Assembly: GCA_024642765.1 (NCBI GenBank) | Contig: JAHEAM010000032.1 | Location: 1-14,675 of the forward strand | DNA length: 14,675 nucleotides | Direction: 5' to 3' | Source of the DNA: Planctomycetaceae bacterium | Lineage (GTDB): Bacteria; Planctomycetota; Planctomycetia; Pirellulales; Pirellulaceae | Part shown: positions 6,636 to 13,716 of the stretch, one piece after another | Numbering within the stretch: the stretch's first letter is position 1 | How the letters are laid out: the number at the start of each line of letters is the position of its first letter | The notes under the pieces: generated by a model | The model's database searches: none | What the model saw: only the letters and a program-made list of their open reading frames with translations | Told to the model about the DNA's origin: nothing | Made by a program: the position numbers and the translations under genes

Positions 6636-7754
6636 TTATTCCACGAGTTCCAAAGAATCGTCTTCGACTGACTCGGCGTCGGTCGCGCCTTCGGATTCCA
6701 TTACTTCGGTGATATGTCCGCCGTCCGCCATGACCTTGTCCTTGATTTCTTCGCAAATGGCCGGATTGTCAATTAGGAATTGGCGAGCTTTTTCCTTGCC
6801 TTGTCCTAAGTGCGTGCTGCCGTATTTGAACCATGCACCGCTGCGTTGAATGACTTTGGCGATAACTGCCAGGTCCAACACGTCACCTTCGTAGCTGATG
6901 CCGTTGCTGTGCATCATGTCGAATTCAGCGATTCGGAACGGAGGTGCTACTTTGTTTTTGACAATTTTGCATTTGACACGCTGTCCGACTTGTTCATCGC
7001 CGTCCTTTAAGGTGCCGATTTTTCGGACATCGACTCGACACGAGCTGTAGAACTTCAAGGCGCGACCACCGGGCGTTGTTTCAGGGCTACCGAACATCAC
7101 GCCGATCTTTTCGCGAATTTGGTTGATAAACACGGTGCATGTCTTGCTACGAGCAATCGCGCCGGTGAGCTTGCGCATTGATTGGCTCATTAAGCGAGCT
7201 TGAAGGCCAACGTGCGAATCGCCGATTTCGCCTTCAAGTTCTTGCCTCGGCACCAAGGCCGCGACCGAGTCAATAACAATCACATCGACCGAATTCGATT
7301 TGATTAGCATCTCGGTAATTTGCATTGCTTCTTCGCCACTGCTCGGCTGGCTGACAAGCAACGTGTCGAGGTCAACGCCCAGTTTCTTGGCCCAAGTTGG
7401 ATCGAAGGCATGTTCGGCGTCGATGAACGCAGCGATGCCGCCTTTCTTTTGAGCTTGCGCAATCACATGCAATGCAATGGTTGTTTTGCCGCTCGATTCA
7501 GGGCCGAAAATCTCGATGATCCGCCCACACGGTAGACCTTGACCTCCCAACGCAATGTCCAGCGACAGGCTTCCCGTGGGGATACCGCGGATGTGCGAAA
7601 CAGCGTCGGCTCCGAGCGTCATGATCGAACCGTTTCCAAATTGTTTTTCAATTTGTTGGACGGTGTTCTTAAGCGTCTCGTTGTCTTTGATCAACGATTC
7701 GCCACGTGATTCGTTTTTCTTTTTGCTGACGCGACTTGCAGATTTCTTGGCCAT
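6636..7754 (-). CDS. recA: Recombinase RecA
   Basis: A 372-residue RecA, the ATP-dependent strand-exchange protein of homologous recombination and activator of the SOS response. Walker A GPESSGKT is at 84-91 and Walker B VDVIVIDS at 157-164. The DNA-binding loop L1 region (EGEIGDSHVGLQARLMSQ, 174-191) and loop L2 region (NQIREKIGVMFGSPETTPGG, 211-230) are intact, and the C-terminus is acidic as in the family. An extra lysine/serine-rich N-terminal stretch of about 20 residues precedes the core. The ATG at 7752-7754 has GAGGAA just upstream. A strong terminator follows the stop. thpR lies upstream on the same strand at 360 bases, so recA probably has its own promoter. Confidence 0.98.
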   Translation of the reverse strand: MAKKSASRVSKKKNESRGESLIKDNETLKNTVQQIEKQFGNGSIMTLGADAVSHIRGIPTGSLSLDIALGGQGLPCGRIIEIFGPESSGKTTIALHVIAQAQKKGGIAAFIDAEHAFDPTWAKKLGVDLDTLLVSQPSSGEEAMQITEMLIKSNSVDVIVIDSVAALVPRQELEGEIGDSHVGLQARLMSQSMRKLTGAIARSKTCTVFINQIREKIGVMFGSPETTPGGRALKFYSSCRVDVRKIGTLKDGDEQVGQRVKCKIVKNKVAPPFRIAEFDMMHSNGISYEGDVLDLAVIAKVIQRSGAWFKYGSTHLGQGKEKARQFLIDNPAICEEIKDKVMADGGHITEVMESEGATDAESVEDDSLELVE

Positions 7755-7795
7755 GATTTCCTCAACAGGGGTTCGAGAGAGATGGGTAGTGGCAA

Positions 7796-7813
7796 CGTTC
7801 TAGGGTCTGAACG
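7796..7813. repeat. Inverted repeat in the recA leader, possible operator
   Basis: CGTTC at 7796-7800 and GAACG at 7809-7813 form a perfect inverted repeat around an 8-base spacer, 41 bases upstream of the recA ATG and just downstream of the candidate promoter. recA is commonly repressed by LexA, whose sites in several phyla contain GTTC/GAAC half sites. The spacing here differs from the known GAAC-N4-GTTC and GTTC-N4-GAAC arrangements, so the role is a guess. Confidence 0.35.
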
Positions 7814-7830
7814 CATCCAACACAAGTTTA

Positions 7831-7858
7831 CTAATAAGACAATAACGAAAACTATCAA
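7831..7858 (-). promoter_or_regulatory. Candidate recA promoter
   Basis: On the reverse strand TTGATA (7853-7858, 5 of 6 to the -35 consensus) is followed after 16 bases by TATTAG (7831-7836, 4 of 6 to the -10 consensus). Transcription would start near 7824, about 70 bases before the recA ATG, and the inverted repeat at 7796-7813 would fall just inside the transcript. Confidence 0.38.
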
Positions 7859-8114
7859 AACGCCACAATCGATTTGTGTAATTGGCACGAGCACAGGTCG
7901 TCACGTTTTGAAGGGAACCATCCAATTCAGCACTGTTTCCGTTGGTTTACCTTAGGACTCCATTCAACCATTTTCAAGTAGCTGATATTGTAATATTCGC
8001 GGTCGCAGTGACACGTTAGGTCCAGTTGCCGGATATTTTTCAAGAAAGCTTCAATTCGGGGCTTTTCAATTTACTCCTAGCGATGAATGGGCAATTGTCT
8101 TGTCCCAATTACAG

Positions 8115-8690
8115 TCATGTTCCCAAATCAATCGTGTCCATCGCGGTATAGGTGGGTTTGCCACGTTCCGGAAAACTTGAATAAACAATCACTTGATCGA
8201 CTTCCATGCTGCCGTAATCCGTATCGGCATTGGCAGCCAAATAATCGCTCAGGGCTGAATCGGACCGCGCTTGTTCGACTGCGCGGCCGAGCGTCAAATG
8301 GGCCTTGAAATCCCGCTTTTCCGGTTGGAAGCCGAGTTTTTCACTCAAGGCAACATCTAGACTACGTTGCATTGCTGCAAAGGCTCCGTCGATATCCTCG
8401 ATTCCCATCCACAGGGTTCGCGGTCGATCGATCGAGGGAAATGTGCCAAGACCACGGAAGTCGATATCCAAAATCGGATGCTCGGCCAACGCGCCTTCGA
8501 CGACTTTGCAAAGCTCGGGTATCTCACGGTCCAAGACATTTCCTAAAAACTTTAGCGTCAAGTGCATGTTCGCCGTATCGACCCAACGATAGCCCTCGAT
8601 AATGCGTTCCAAGGCCCGGATCTGTTTCTTGGCAGCTGACGTAATGACCGGCGCTATATCAACGGCGATAAAAGTTTTGATGGTTCCCAT
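8115..8690 (-). CDS. thpR: RNA 2',3'-cyclic phosphodiesterase (2H phosphoesterase, LigT/ThpR)
   Basis: A 191-residue protein of the 2H phosphoesterase family, which opens 2',3'-cyclic phosphates at RNA ends to 2'-phosphates. The two catalytic HxTx motifs are both present: HLTL at 43-46 (followed by KFLG) and HLTL at 131-134 (followed by GRAVE). The N-terminus TIKTFIAVDI matches the usual first strand, and the length is typical. The ATG at 8688-8690 has no strong ribosome binding site, but the family homology begins at once after it. It is followed by recA on the same strand, an arrangement seen in other bacteria, and is divergent from the antiporter gene. Confidence 0.93.
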   Translation of the reverse strand: MGTIKTFIAVDIAPVITSAAKKQIRALERIIEGYRWVDTANMHLTLKFLGNVLDREIPELCKVVEGALAEHPILDIDFRGLGTFPSIDRPRTLWMGIEDIDGAFAAMQRSLDVALSEKLGFQPEKRDFKAHLTLGRAVEQARSDSALSDYLAANADTDYGSMEVDQVIVYSSFPERGKPTYTAMDTIDLGT

Positions 8691-8733
8691 CTGACCAGCT
8701 TAAAGTTCTCGAGCATCTGGCTCAAGTGGTCGA

Positions 8734-8757
8734 ATTGCCAGTTAAACTGAAGGCAAT
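8734..8757. repeat. Inverted repeat upstream of thpR
   Basis: ATTGCC at 8734-8739 pairs with GGCAAT at 8752-8757. The inner bases AGTT and AACT are also complementary, so the arms match over 10 bases if a 2-base AA bulge in the right arm is allowed. It lies 44 bases before the thpR ATG and could be an operator or a hairpin. Confidence 0.4.
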
Positions 8758-8889
8758 CTGGCGCGTGACAACGCCGACGCTTGTTATGCGAATGTTGTCC
8801 CTAAAAAAAGTCCAATTGTTTTCGTTGAAAGCAACTATCGTATAGCCGAAACACATGCTATTTGACCTCGAAAAGCTATCGCAAAAAGT

Positions 8890-8914
8890 GGGTTGGCTGG
8901 CATTAAATCAACCC
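8890..8914. repeat. Inverted repeat upstream of the antiporter gene
   Basis: GGGTTG at 8890-8895 and CAACCC at 8909-8914 are perfect inverted arms separated by 13 bases, about 105 bases before the antiporter start. The spacing puts the arm centres 19 bases apart, close to two helical turns, as for a dimeric regulator. Function is not shown. Confidence 0.35.
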
Positions 8915-9018
8915 TGCGCGTGTTTGGCGATAATTAATTTGTTTTTCGAATCAAATCGTTTTTAGCAAGAACTCCTCTGAGTTATCGTGCGATTTGCAAG
9001 ACGACTTGTGGGGTAAAG

Positions 9019-10767
9019 TTGGTTGAGCGAGAATCGTTGGAAGGAACTATTCATCCCCACATTGAGTTGGTCATGTTTGTGGAAGCCAATATATTGTTGA
9101 TCGTCGCGATAATTCTTGTCGTGGGGTCAATATCTGGGGCAGTGGCTCGGTTGCTGCATTTACCGTCGGTGACGGGGCAGATCATCGCTGGCGTACTGAT
9201 GGGTTCGTCCGTTTTCTCGGTTTTTGATGACCAGAACATATTAACGCTATCGCCGTTAGTTGATTTTGCGATGGGGTTGATGGCGGTAGCGATTGGCAGC
9301 CATCTCAACTTTCGACGACTACGTGTTGCGCGCCAGCGGCTAGCAATTCTGATCTTGTTCGAAGCTGTCTTTACACCTGCACTGGTGTTTGGCGTACTGA
9401 TGTTATTCACAAGTATTGGCTGGGAGACGGCAATCTTGTTGGCTACGATTGCAATTTCAACGGCTCCCGCGACGGTTTTGGCGATCGTCAAAGAAACGGC
9501 ATCCAAAGGTGCCTTTGTGACGACGTTGATTGCGGCCGTGGCATTGAACAACTTGGTTTGTATCATCCTGTTTGAGTTGGCGCGAACTTTTGCACGAACC
9601 GCTATTGCACCTGAGGCAGCGATCAAAGCAAGTTTGCTGGCACCCATGATTGGCGGCAGTCTATTGTTGGGATTTGGATTAGGGGCACTTCTGGTTTTGA
9701 CCACACTGCGCGTCGTGCGCACGGAGCGCCTTTCCGTTCTCTCGTTGATTGCGATTCTATTGACCACTGGATTGGCAACACATTTTGGGTTGTCCGTGAT
9801 GCTCTCGTGTCTGGGACTCGGCGTCACCCTGGCGAATTTGAGTCCGGACAAGGAAGAAATTGGCCATCGCGTCTTCGAGAGTTTTGAATACGGGATTTTC
9901 GCGATTTTCTTTATAGTCGCTGGCATGCAATTGCACCTTAATTCGCTTGCATTAGGTGGCGTGTTGGCCGTAATCGTTTTTGCATGTCGGTTAGTGGGAA
10001 AGGTTGCTGCTGGTTATTTCGGGATGAAGCTCGCTGACGCGACGCCGCGATTTCGACGTTGGATCGGATTGGCGTTGACGCCTCAGGCTGGACTTGCTGT
10101 GGGGTTGATGTTGTTGGTCACCGAAGACAGGGCCTTCGACCAGATTCACGAAATGTTCTTAGCAGTAGTCTTGGCAATGGTTTTGATGAACGAATTGATT
10201 GGCCCGATTTTAACTCGAATGAGTTTGAAACGCTCGGGAGATTTTGGTCGAGACCGTGCGAGAATCTTGGATTTTCTCTCCGAAAACAACATTACAACTG
10301 AACTGAAAGGTCCGGAGAAAAAAGATTCAATCCGGCAACTTGTTGAGCTTACGATTAGGGTTAATAAACTGAAATATTCAGCCGACGAATTGTATGATGC
10401 AGTGATGAAAGGCGAGTCGCTTTCGTCGAACTGTGTGGGGGAAGGCCTTGCGTTCCCGCATGCTCGGATGGATGTCGGTGACAAGATCGTTGGGGCGATG
10501 GGGATTAATCGCGAAGGCTTGTTTTTTGAAACTCCCGACGATCGCCCAGTGCATTGCATGGTACTAATTATTACACCAACCTCGATGCCCGAACGGCATT
10601 TGGAGGTGCTGCAAGCTCTGTCGTCGTCGATTGGACGCGACCGAAACATCCAGCAACAACTCTATCATATTGACTCCCCAGCACATGCCGACGAGCTATT
10701 GCATCTCGATGACCAGTTCGAGGATTGGAATTACTATTTGGATGACGATTCCGATCATCGAAAATAG
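9019..10767 (+). CDS. Na+/H+ (cation/proton) antiporter-type membrane protein with C-terminal PTS EIIA-like domain
   Basis: A 582-residue protein. Residues about 24-397 contain some 12-13 hydrophobic helices of the sodium/hydrogen exchanger (CPA) fold, and residues about 435-562 form a type-2 (fructose/mannitol) PTS EIIA-like domain. That domain keeps the phospho-acceptor context LAFPHAR with His481, and a second conserved His527 in ERHLEVL. In the exchanger part, the place where antiporters usually carry Asn-Asp or Asp-Asp reads ALNNLV (175-180), so the usual acidic residue is missing. Such fusions are presumed to couple ion transport to phosphorylation state or ligand sensing. The listed start is a TTG with GGGG 5 bases upstream; the ATG at 9073, just before the first membrane helix, is an equally good start. 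Downstream lies the PfkB kinase gene on the same strand, with its own candidate promoter. Confidence 0.88.
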   Translation: MVERESLEGTIHPHIELVMFVEANILLIVAIILVVGSISGAVARLLHLPSVTGQIIAGVLMGSSVFSVFDDQNILTLSPLVDFAMGLMAVAIGSHLNFRRLRVARQRLAILILFEAVFTPALVFGVLMLFTSIGWETAILLATIAISTAPATVLAIVKETASKGAFVTTLIAAVALNNLVCIILFELARTFARTAIAPEAAIKASLLAPMIGGSLLLGFGLGALLVLTTLRVVRTERLSVLSLIAILLTTGLATHFGLSVMLSCLGLGVTLANLSPDKEEIGHRVFESFEYGIFAIFFIVAGMQLHLNSLALGGVLAVIVFACRLVGKVAAGYFGMKLADATPRFRRWIGLALTPQAGLAVGLMLLVTEDRAFDQIHEMFLAVVLAMVLMNELIGPILTRMSLKRSGDFGRDRARILDFLSENNITTELKGPEKKDSIRQLVELTIRVNKLKYSADELYDAVMKGESLSSNCVGEGLAFPHARMDVGDKIVGAMGINREGLFFETPDDRPVHCMVLIITPTSMPERHLEVLQALSSSIGRDRNIQQQLYHIDSPAHADELLHLDDQFEDWNYYLDDDSDHRK

Positions 10768-10802
10768 ACTTTGGCAGGACTTTCTGTGAGCGACTAGGGT
10801 CC

Positions 10803-10830
10803 TTGTCGGTAAGCAGCTAAAAGTCATAAT
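10803..10830 (+). promoter_or_regulatory. Candidate promoter of the PfkB-family kinase gene
   Basis: TTGTCG at 10803-10808 (4 of 6 to the -35 consensus), a 16-base spacer and CATAAT at 10825-10830 (5 of 6 to the -10 consensus). Transcription would begin near 10837, giving a leader of about 90 bases before the ATG at 10927. It lies 35 bases after the antiporter stop. Confidence 0.42.
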
Positions 10831-10926
10831 CGAACACCTCCAGAATTTGGCCCTTGGGTGTGTTGGCCGACGGCTCAAAGAAGACAGCTAAAGACAGAGT
10901 TTTCAAAAAATCAAGAAAGTTTGGCG

Positions 10927-11928
10927 ATGCCCGCGAGTAAAAAGTTTGACGTGTTTGGTGTTGGTAATGCGATGGTTGATATTTTGGCACATGTCGACGA
11001 CGCTTTCATTGCCGAATTGAATTTGAATCGCGGATCGATGACGCTGATGGGTTCCGACCAACAAGCGGCGGTGTTGCAGCTCTTGGAGCGTCATCCTCTC
11101 GCGCTTGCCTCGGGTGGGTCAGCCGCGAATACGATGGTTGCAATAGCTCAAAGTGGTGGCACAGGTATCTATTCTGGCAAAGTGTCGCATGATACGCACG
11201 GCGAATTTTATCGTCGCGATTTGAAGGCAGTGGGTGTTGAGTTTGAAGTCGCTTTGGCGTCCGAAAGTGCATTGCCAACTGGGACATGTGTTGTGTTGAC
11301 GACTCCCGATGCGGAGCGAACGATGTGCACACATCTCGGCGTATCGACGTCGCTGGCGCCAACGGACATCGACGGCGATGCGATCGCGCACAGCAAATTG
11401 GTCTATGTCGAAGGCTATTTGTGGGACGCCGAAACGCCGCGGAAGAGCTGCTTGGAAGCGTTTCGACTTGCGAAGAAACATGGTGTCCCTGCTGCATTTA
11501 CATTTTCCGATCCGTTCCTAATCGATCGCTTTGCAAAAGACTTCGCCGATTTGGTTGGTGAATATTGCGATATTGTTTTTTGCAATGCGGTTGAGGCTCA
11601 GCAATTTTGCGAATCGGACGATTTGGAATCTTGTGTTCAAAAAATTGGTCAATTGGTGGATCTGGCTTTTGTTACGCATAGTGAGCATGGTTGCTATGTT
11701 TATCGGGATGGCTCCATGGCACATGTCGGTGGTTTTCCCGTGAAACCAATCGATACGGTCGGCGCGGGTGATGCGTTCGCGGGCGGTGTTTTGTATGGGC
11801 TAACGCATGGCTTCGATCCGGAAAAAGCAGCGCGTTGGGGTAATTACTTTGCTTCGCGAGTCGTCGAGACCAACGGCCCGCGATTAGAAACTTCAATGCG
11901 AGAACATGTGAGCGCGATCATTGGTTGA
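10927..11928 (+). CDS. PfkB-family carbohydrate kinase, adenosine-kinase-like
   Basis: A 333-residue ribokinase/PfkB-fold kinase. The N-terminus FDVFGVGNAMVDILAHVDD (7-25) and the sugar-binding signature ASGGSAANTMVAIAQSGG (61-78) match the family. The C-terminal signature DTVGAGDAFAGGVLYGL (276-292) contains the anion hole and the catalytic base Asp282. The overall pattern, with YVEGYLWD at 160-167 and SDPFLIDRF at 194-202, resembles bacterial proteins annotated as adenosine kinase, but other nucleosides or sugars are possible. The open frame extends to a GTG at 10858, but that extension shows no homology and the family begins at the ATG at 10927, so this start is used. The ribosome binding site is weak. 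It converges on glutamate dehydrogenase. Confidence 0.92.
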   Translation: MPASKKFDVFGVGNAMVDILAHVDDAFIAELNLNRGSMTLMGSDQQAAVLQLLERHPLALASGGSAANTMVAIAQSGGTGIYSGKVSHDTHGEFYRRDLKAVGVEFEVALASESALPTGTCVVLTTPDAERTMCTHLGVSTSLAPTDIDGDAIAHSKLVYVEGYLWDAETPRKSCLEAFRLAKKHGVPAAFTFSDPFLIDRFAKDFADLVGEYCDIVFCNAVEAQQFCESDDLESCVQKIGQLVDLAFVTHSEHGCYVYRDGSMAHVGGFPVKPIDTVGAGDAFAGGVLYGLTHGFDPEKAARWGNYFASRVVETNGPRLETSMREHVSAIIG

Positions 11929-12147
11929 TTGCTGGCTAATACGAGCTTACTACATGGAAAGCCAAAAATTCGGAGAATGATTTCACATTGATCACTTATT
12001 GGGCGGTGGATGTGCTTAACGAATCGCGCTGCGCAACCATTTGACTTGTAAGACTCTCCAAAACAAGGGGCGTGCGTTGGCCTCGAAACCATATTTTGAT
12101 TCTCCTTGCTGGAAATTCCTGAAAGAAATCCGACAAGAAAATCTATC
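11929..12147. other. Convergent gap between the PfkB kinase and glutamate dehydrogenase genes
   Basis: The 219 bases between two convergent stops contain no gene that I can support. No stem followed by a T run was found on either strand, so the terminators of both genes are either non-canonical or Rho-dependent. Confidence 0.5.
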
Positions 12148-13413
12148 CTAAAATCCGCCGAGTTCGGTTGCACGTTTCACGCGTTTGATTGCGAGGATAA
12201 ACGCAGCGGTCCGGAGGCTGACGTTGAAGTCATTGGATGCTTGCCAAACTTCCTCGAATGCACTCGAAAGAATCGAGTCGAGTTGTTGGCGGACTCGGTT
12301 TAAATCCCAGCTATAGTATTGGCGGTTTTGAACCCACTCAAAATAGCTGACCGTTACGCCGCCGGCATTCGCCAGAATATCGGGTAGCACCACGACGCCG
12401 TTTTTATACAAGTACTCGTCGGCCTCGGGATGGATAGGGTTGTTCGCTCCCTCGATAATCACCTGGGCCTTGATCGAATGCATGTTGTCCTCGCGGATCG
12501 CGTTTCCAATGGCACTCGGGACAAGCATGTTGACATCAAGTGCCAGAAGTTCTTCATTGGAAATTTTTTCGGCACTTGGGTAGTGCTCCAGCGAACCGTT
12601 CTTAATGGTATAGGTGAGCATGTCCGGAATATCCAGGCCTTCGGCGTTAAAATAGCCGCCGCTAATATCGCTGACCGCATGAATCTTGAATTCGGATTCA
12701 TGCATGAATTTCGCAGCATGCGAACCGACGTTTCCAAAGCCTTGGATGGCAACGCTACAATCGCTCGGTTTTCGCCCGAGACGTTTCAATAGTTTGAATG
12801 CAAGGATGCCGCAGCCACGACCGGTCGCCTCTTCGCGACCGCGAGCGCCGTAGTCTTCGACGGGTTTTCCAGTGATGCAGGCTGGATTGAAACCATGGTA
12901 CTTTTCCCATTGATTTCGAATCCACGACATGACTTCGGCATTGGTGCCCATATCCGGTGCGGGGATGTCTTTGTCAGGTCCGACGATTTCATGGATTTGG
13001 TCAATGAATTTTCGGGTGATGCGTTCCATTTCCTTGCGGGAGAGGGAGCGCGGGTCAACACAAATACCTCCTTTGGCTCCACCGTATGGAATGTTTACTA
13101 GGGCGGTCTTCCAAGTCATCAATGAGGCAAGCGCGCGAACTTCGTCCAAGTCGACGTCCCAGTGGTATCGCAACCCGCCCTTCATAGGTCCCCGCGCGTT
13201 GTTGTGCTGAACTCTAAAACCGACAAGTGTCTCCAGTCGTCCATCGTCCATTTCAACGGGAACTTCCACTGTCACTTCGCGACGCGGCATCTTAAGAAGT
13301 CGCCGAAAACTGTCGTCGAGGCCAATTTGATCGGCAGCGCGATCAAAATACAATTGAACGCATTCGTTTGCTTTTAGCGGCTTTTTGCCAAGTGCGGGGG
13401 CGGCGGTATTCAT
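12148..13413 (-). CDS. Glutamate dehydrogenase (Glu/Leu/Phe/Val dehydrogenase family)
   Basis: A 421-residue enzyme with the dimerisation domain first and the Rossmann domain second, the usual length for hexameric GDH. Substrate-site residues are Lys78 in PMKGGLRYH, Lys102 in MTWKTALVNIPYGG and the catalytic Lys114 in PYGGAKGG, with Asp154 in PAPDMGTNAEV. The nucleotide-binding glycine motif is GFGNVG (225-230), and an Asp (249) ends the second Rossmann strand (HAVSDISGG), which favours NAD over NADP. It interconverts glutamate and 2-oxoglutarate plus ammonia in the cytoplasm. The segment usually reading EGANGPTTPEAD here reads EGANNPIHPEAD (321-332). The ATG at 13411-13413 has AGGA only 2 bases upstream, so its ribosome binding site is poor, but homology supports this start region. 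Confidence 0.94.
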   Translation of the reverse strand: MNTAAPALGKKPLKANECVQLYFDRAADQIGLDDSFRRLLKMPRREVTVEVPVEMDDGRLETLVGFRVQHNNARGPMKGGLRYHWDVDLDEVRALASLMTWKTALVNIPYGGAKGGICVDPRSLSRKEMERITRKFIDQIHEIVGPDKDIPAPDMGTNAEVMSWIRNQWEKYHGFNPACITGKPVEDYGARGREEATGRGCGILAFKLLKRLGRKPSDCSVAIQGFGNVGSHAAKFMHESEFKIHAVSDISGGYFNAEGLDIPDMLTYTIKNGSLEHYPSAEKISNEELLALDVNMLVPSAIGNAIREDNMHSIKAQVIIEGANNPIHPEADEYLYKNGVVVLPDILANAGGVTVSYFEWVQNRQYYSWDLNRVRQQLDSILSSAFEEVWQASNDFNVSLRTAAFILAIKRVKRATELGGF

Positions 13414-13716
13414 AGTCCTGTCTGGATTGGGTTAGCGTTTGAAAATAATGCTGTTATCGTTTGACCTGCAATTGGTACAATGGATTCGCAGTCAATCGTC
13501 TGAAGGCTCTTTTTTACATCGAATAGGATTTTCGTTCACTAGTATTTTTTCACTAGAAAAATAGTGCCTCGATCGCAGCCCAAACCAATAATGCTCAACA
13601 CCTTGTTTAACTTTATGCTTGGCATTTGGGGCATCGGCGGTAATTGTGCAATGCGCGTCACTAACTATCGATTAATGTAGTCTTGATTCGCGATAAATCC
13701 AACACCGGTGACGAAC
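13414..13716. other. Divergent intergenic region between glutamate dehydrogenase and the kinase-like gene
   Basis: The 303 bases hold an AT-rich hairpin-forming repeat (13537-13566) and a TTGACT on the reverse strand at 13490-13495 that lacks a good -10 partner. No ORF or RNA gene is apparent. Confidence 0.5.
13537..13566. repeat. AT-rich hairpin and repeated CACTAG
   Basis: CACTAG occurs twice (13537-13542 and 13551-13556) with a T run between. The left copy plus the T run can pair with AAAAATAGTG at 13557-13566, giving a stem of about 10 bp with a 3-base bulge; the right copy alone also pairs with TAGTG. It lies between divergent promoters, so a regulatory role is possible but not shown. 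Confidence 0.35.

Larger units (their letters stand above)
7755..8114. other. Intergenic stretch between thpR and recA
   Basis: The 360 bases hold the recA ribosome binding site, an inverted repeat (7796-7813) and a candidate promoter (7831-7858). The half next to thpR (about 7900-8114) shows no gene, RNA or convincing terminator. cinA, which often sits next to thpR and recA, is absent from this gap. Confidence 0.6.
8691..9018. other. Divergent intergenic region between thpR and the antiporter gene
   Basis: The 328 bases contain two inverted repeats (8734-8757 and 8890-8914) and an AT-rich tract around 8929-8965. Promoters for both genes should be here, but I could not pick a convincing -35/-10 pair on either strand. 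No ORF or RNA gene is apparent. Confidence 0.55.

Noticed and set aside
9051..9926. A 291-codon open frame antisense to the antiporter gene
   Set aside because: The plus-strand frame encodes clear membrane helices of a known family; the antisense product is Lys/Asn/Thr/Ala-rich with no family features, as expected for the reverse of a hydrophobic gene.
10146..10649. A 167-codon frame antisense to the EIIA-like domain
   Set aside because: It lies opposite a conserved coding region, and its product is low-complexity and unlike any family known to me.
10858..10926. Upstream GTG start of the PfkB kinase gene
   Set aside because: The 23 added residues do not look like the family, which begins right after the ATG at 10927.
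11006..11497. Overlapping frames antisense to the PfkB kinase gene
   Set aside because: They are Arg/His/Ser-rich shadows of a well-conserved gene and have no ribosome binding sites or domains.
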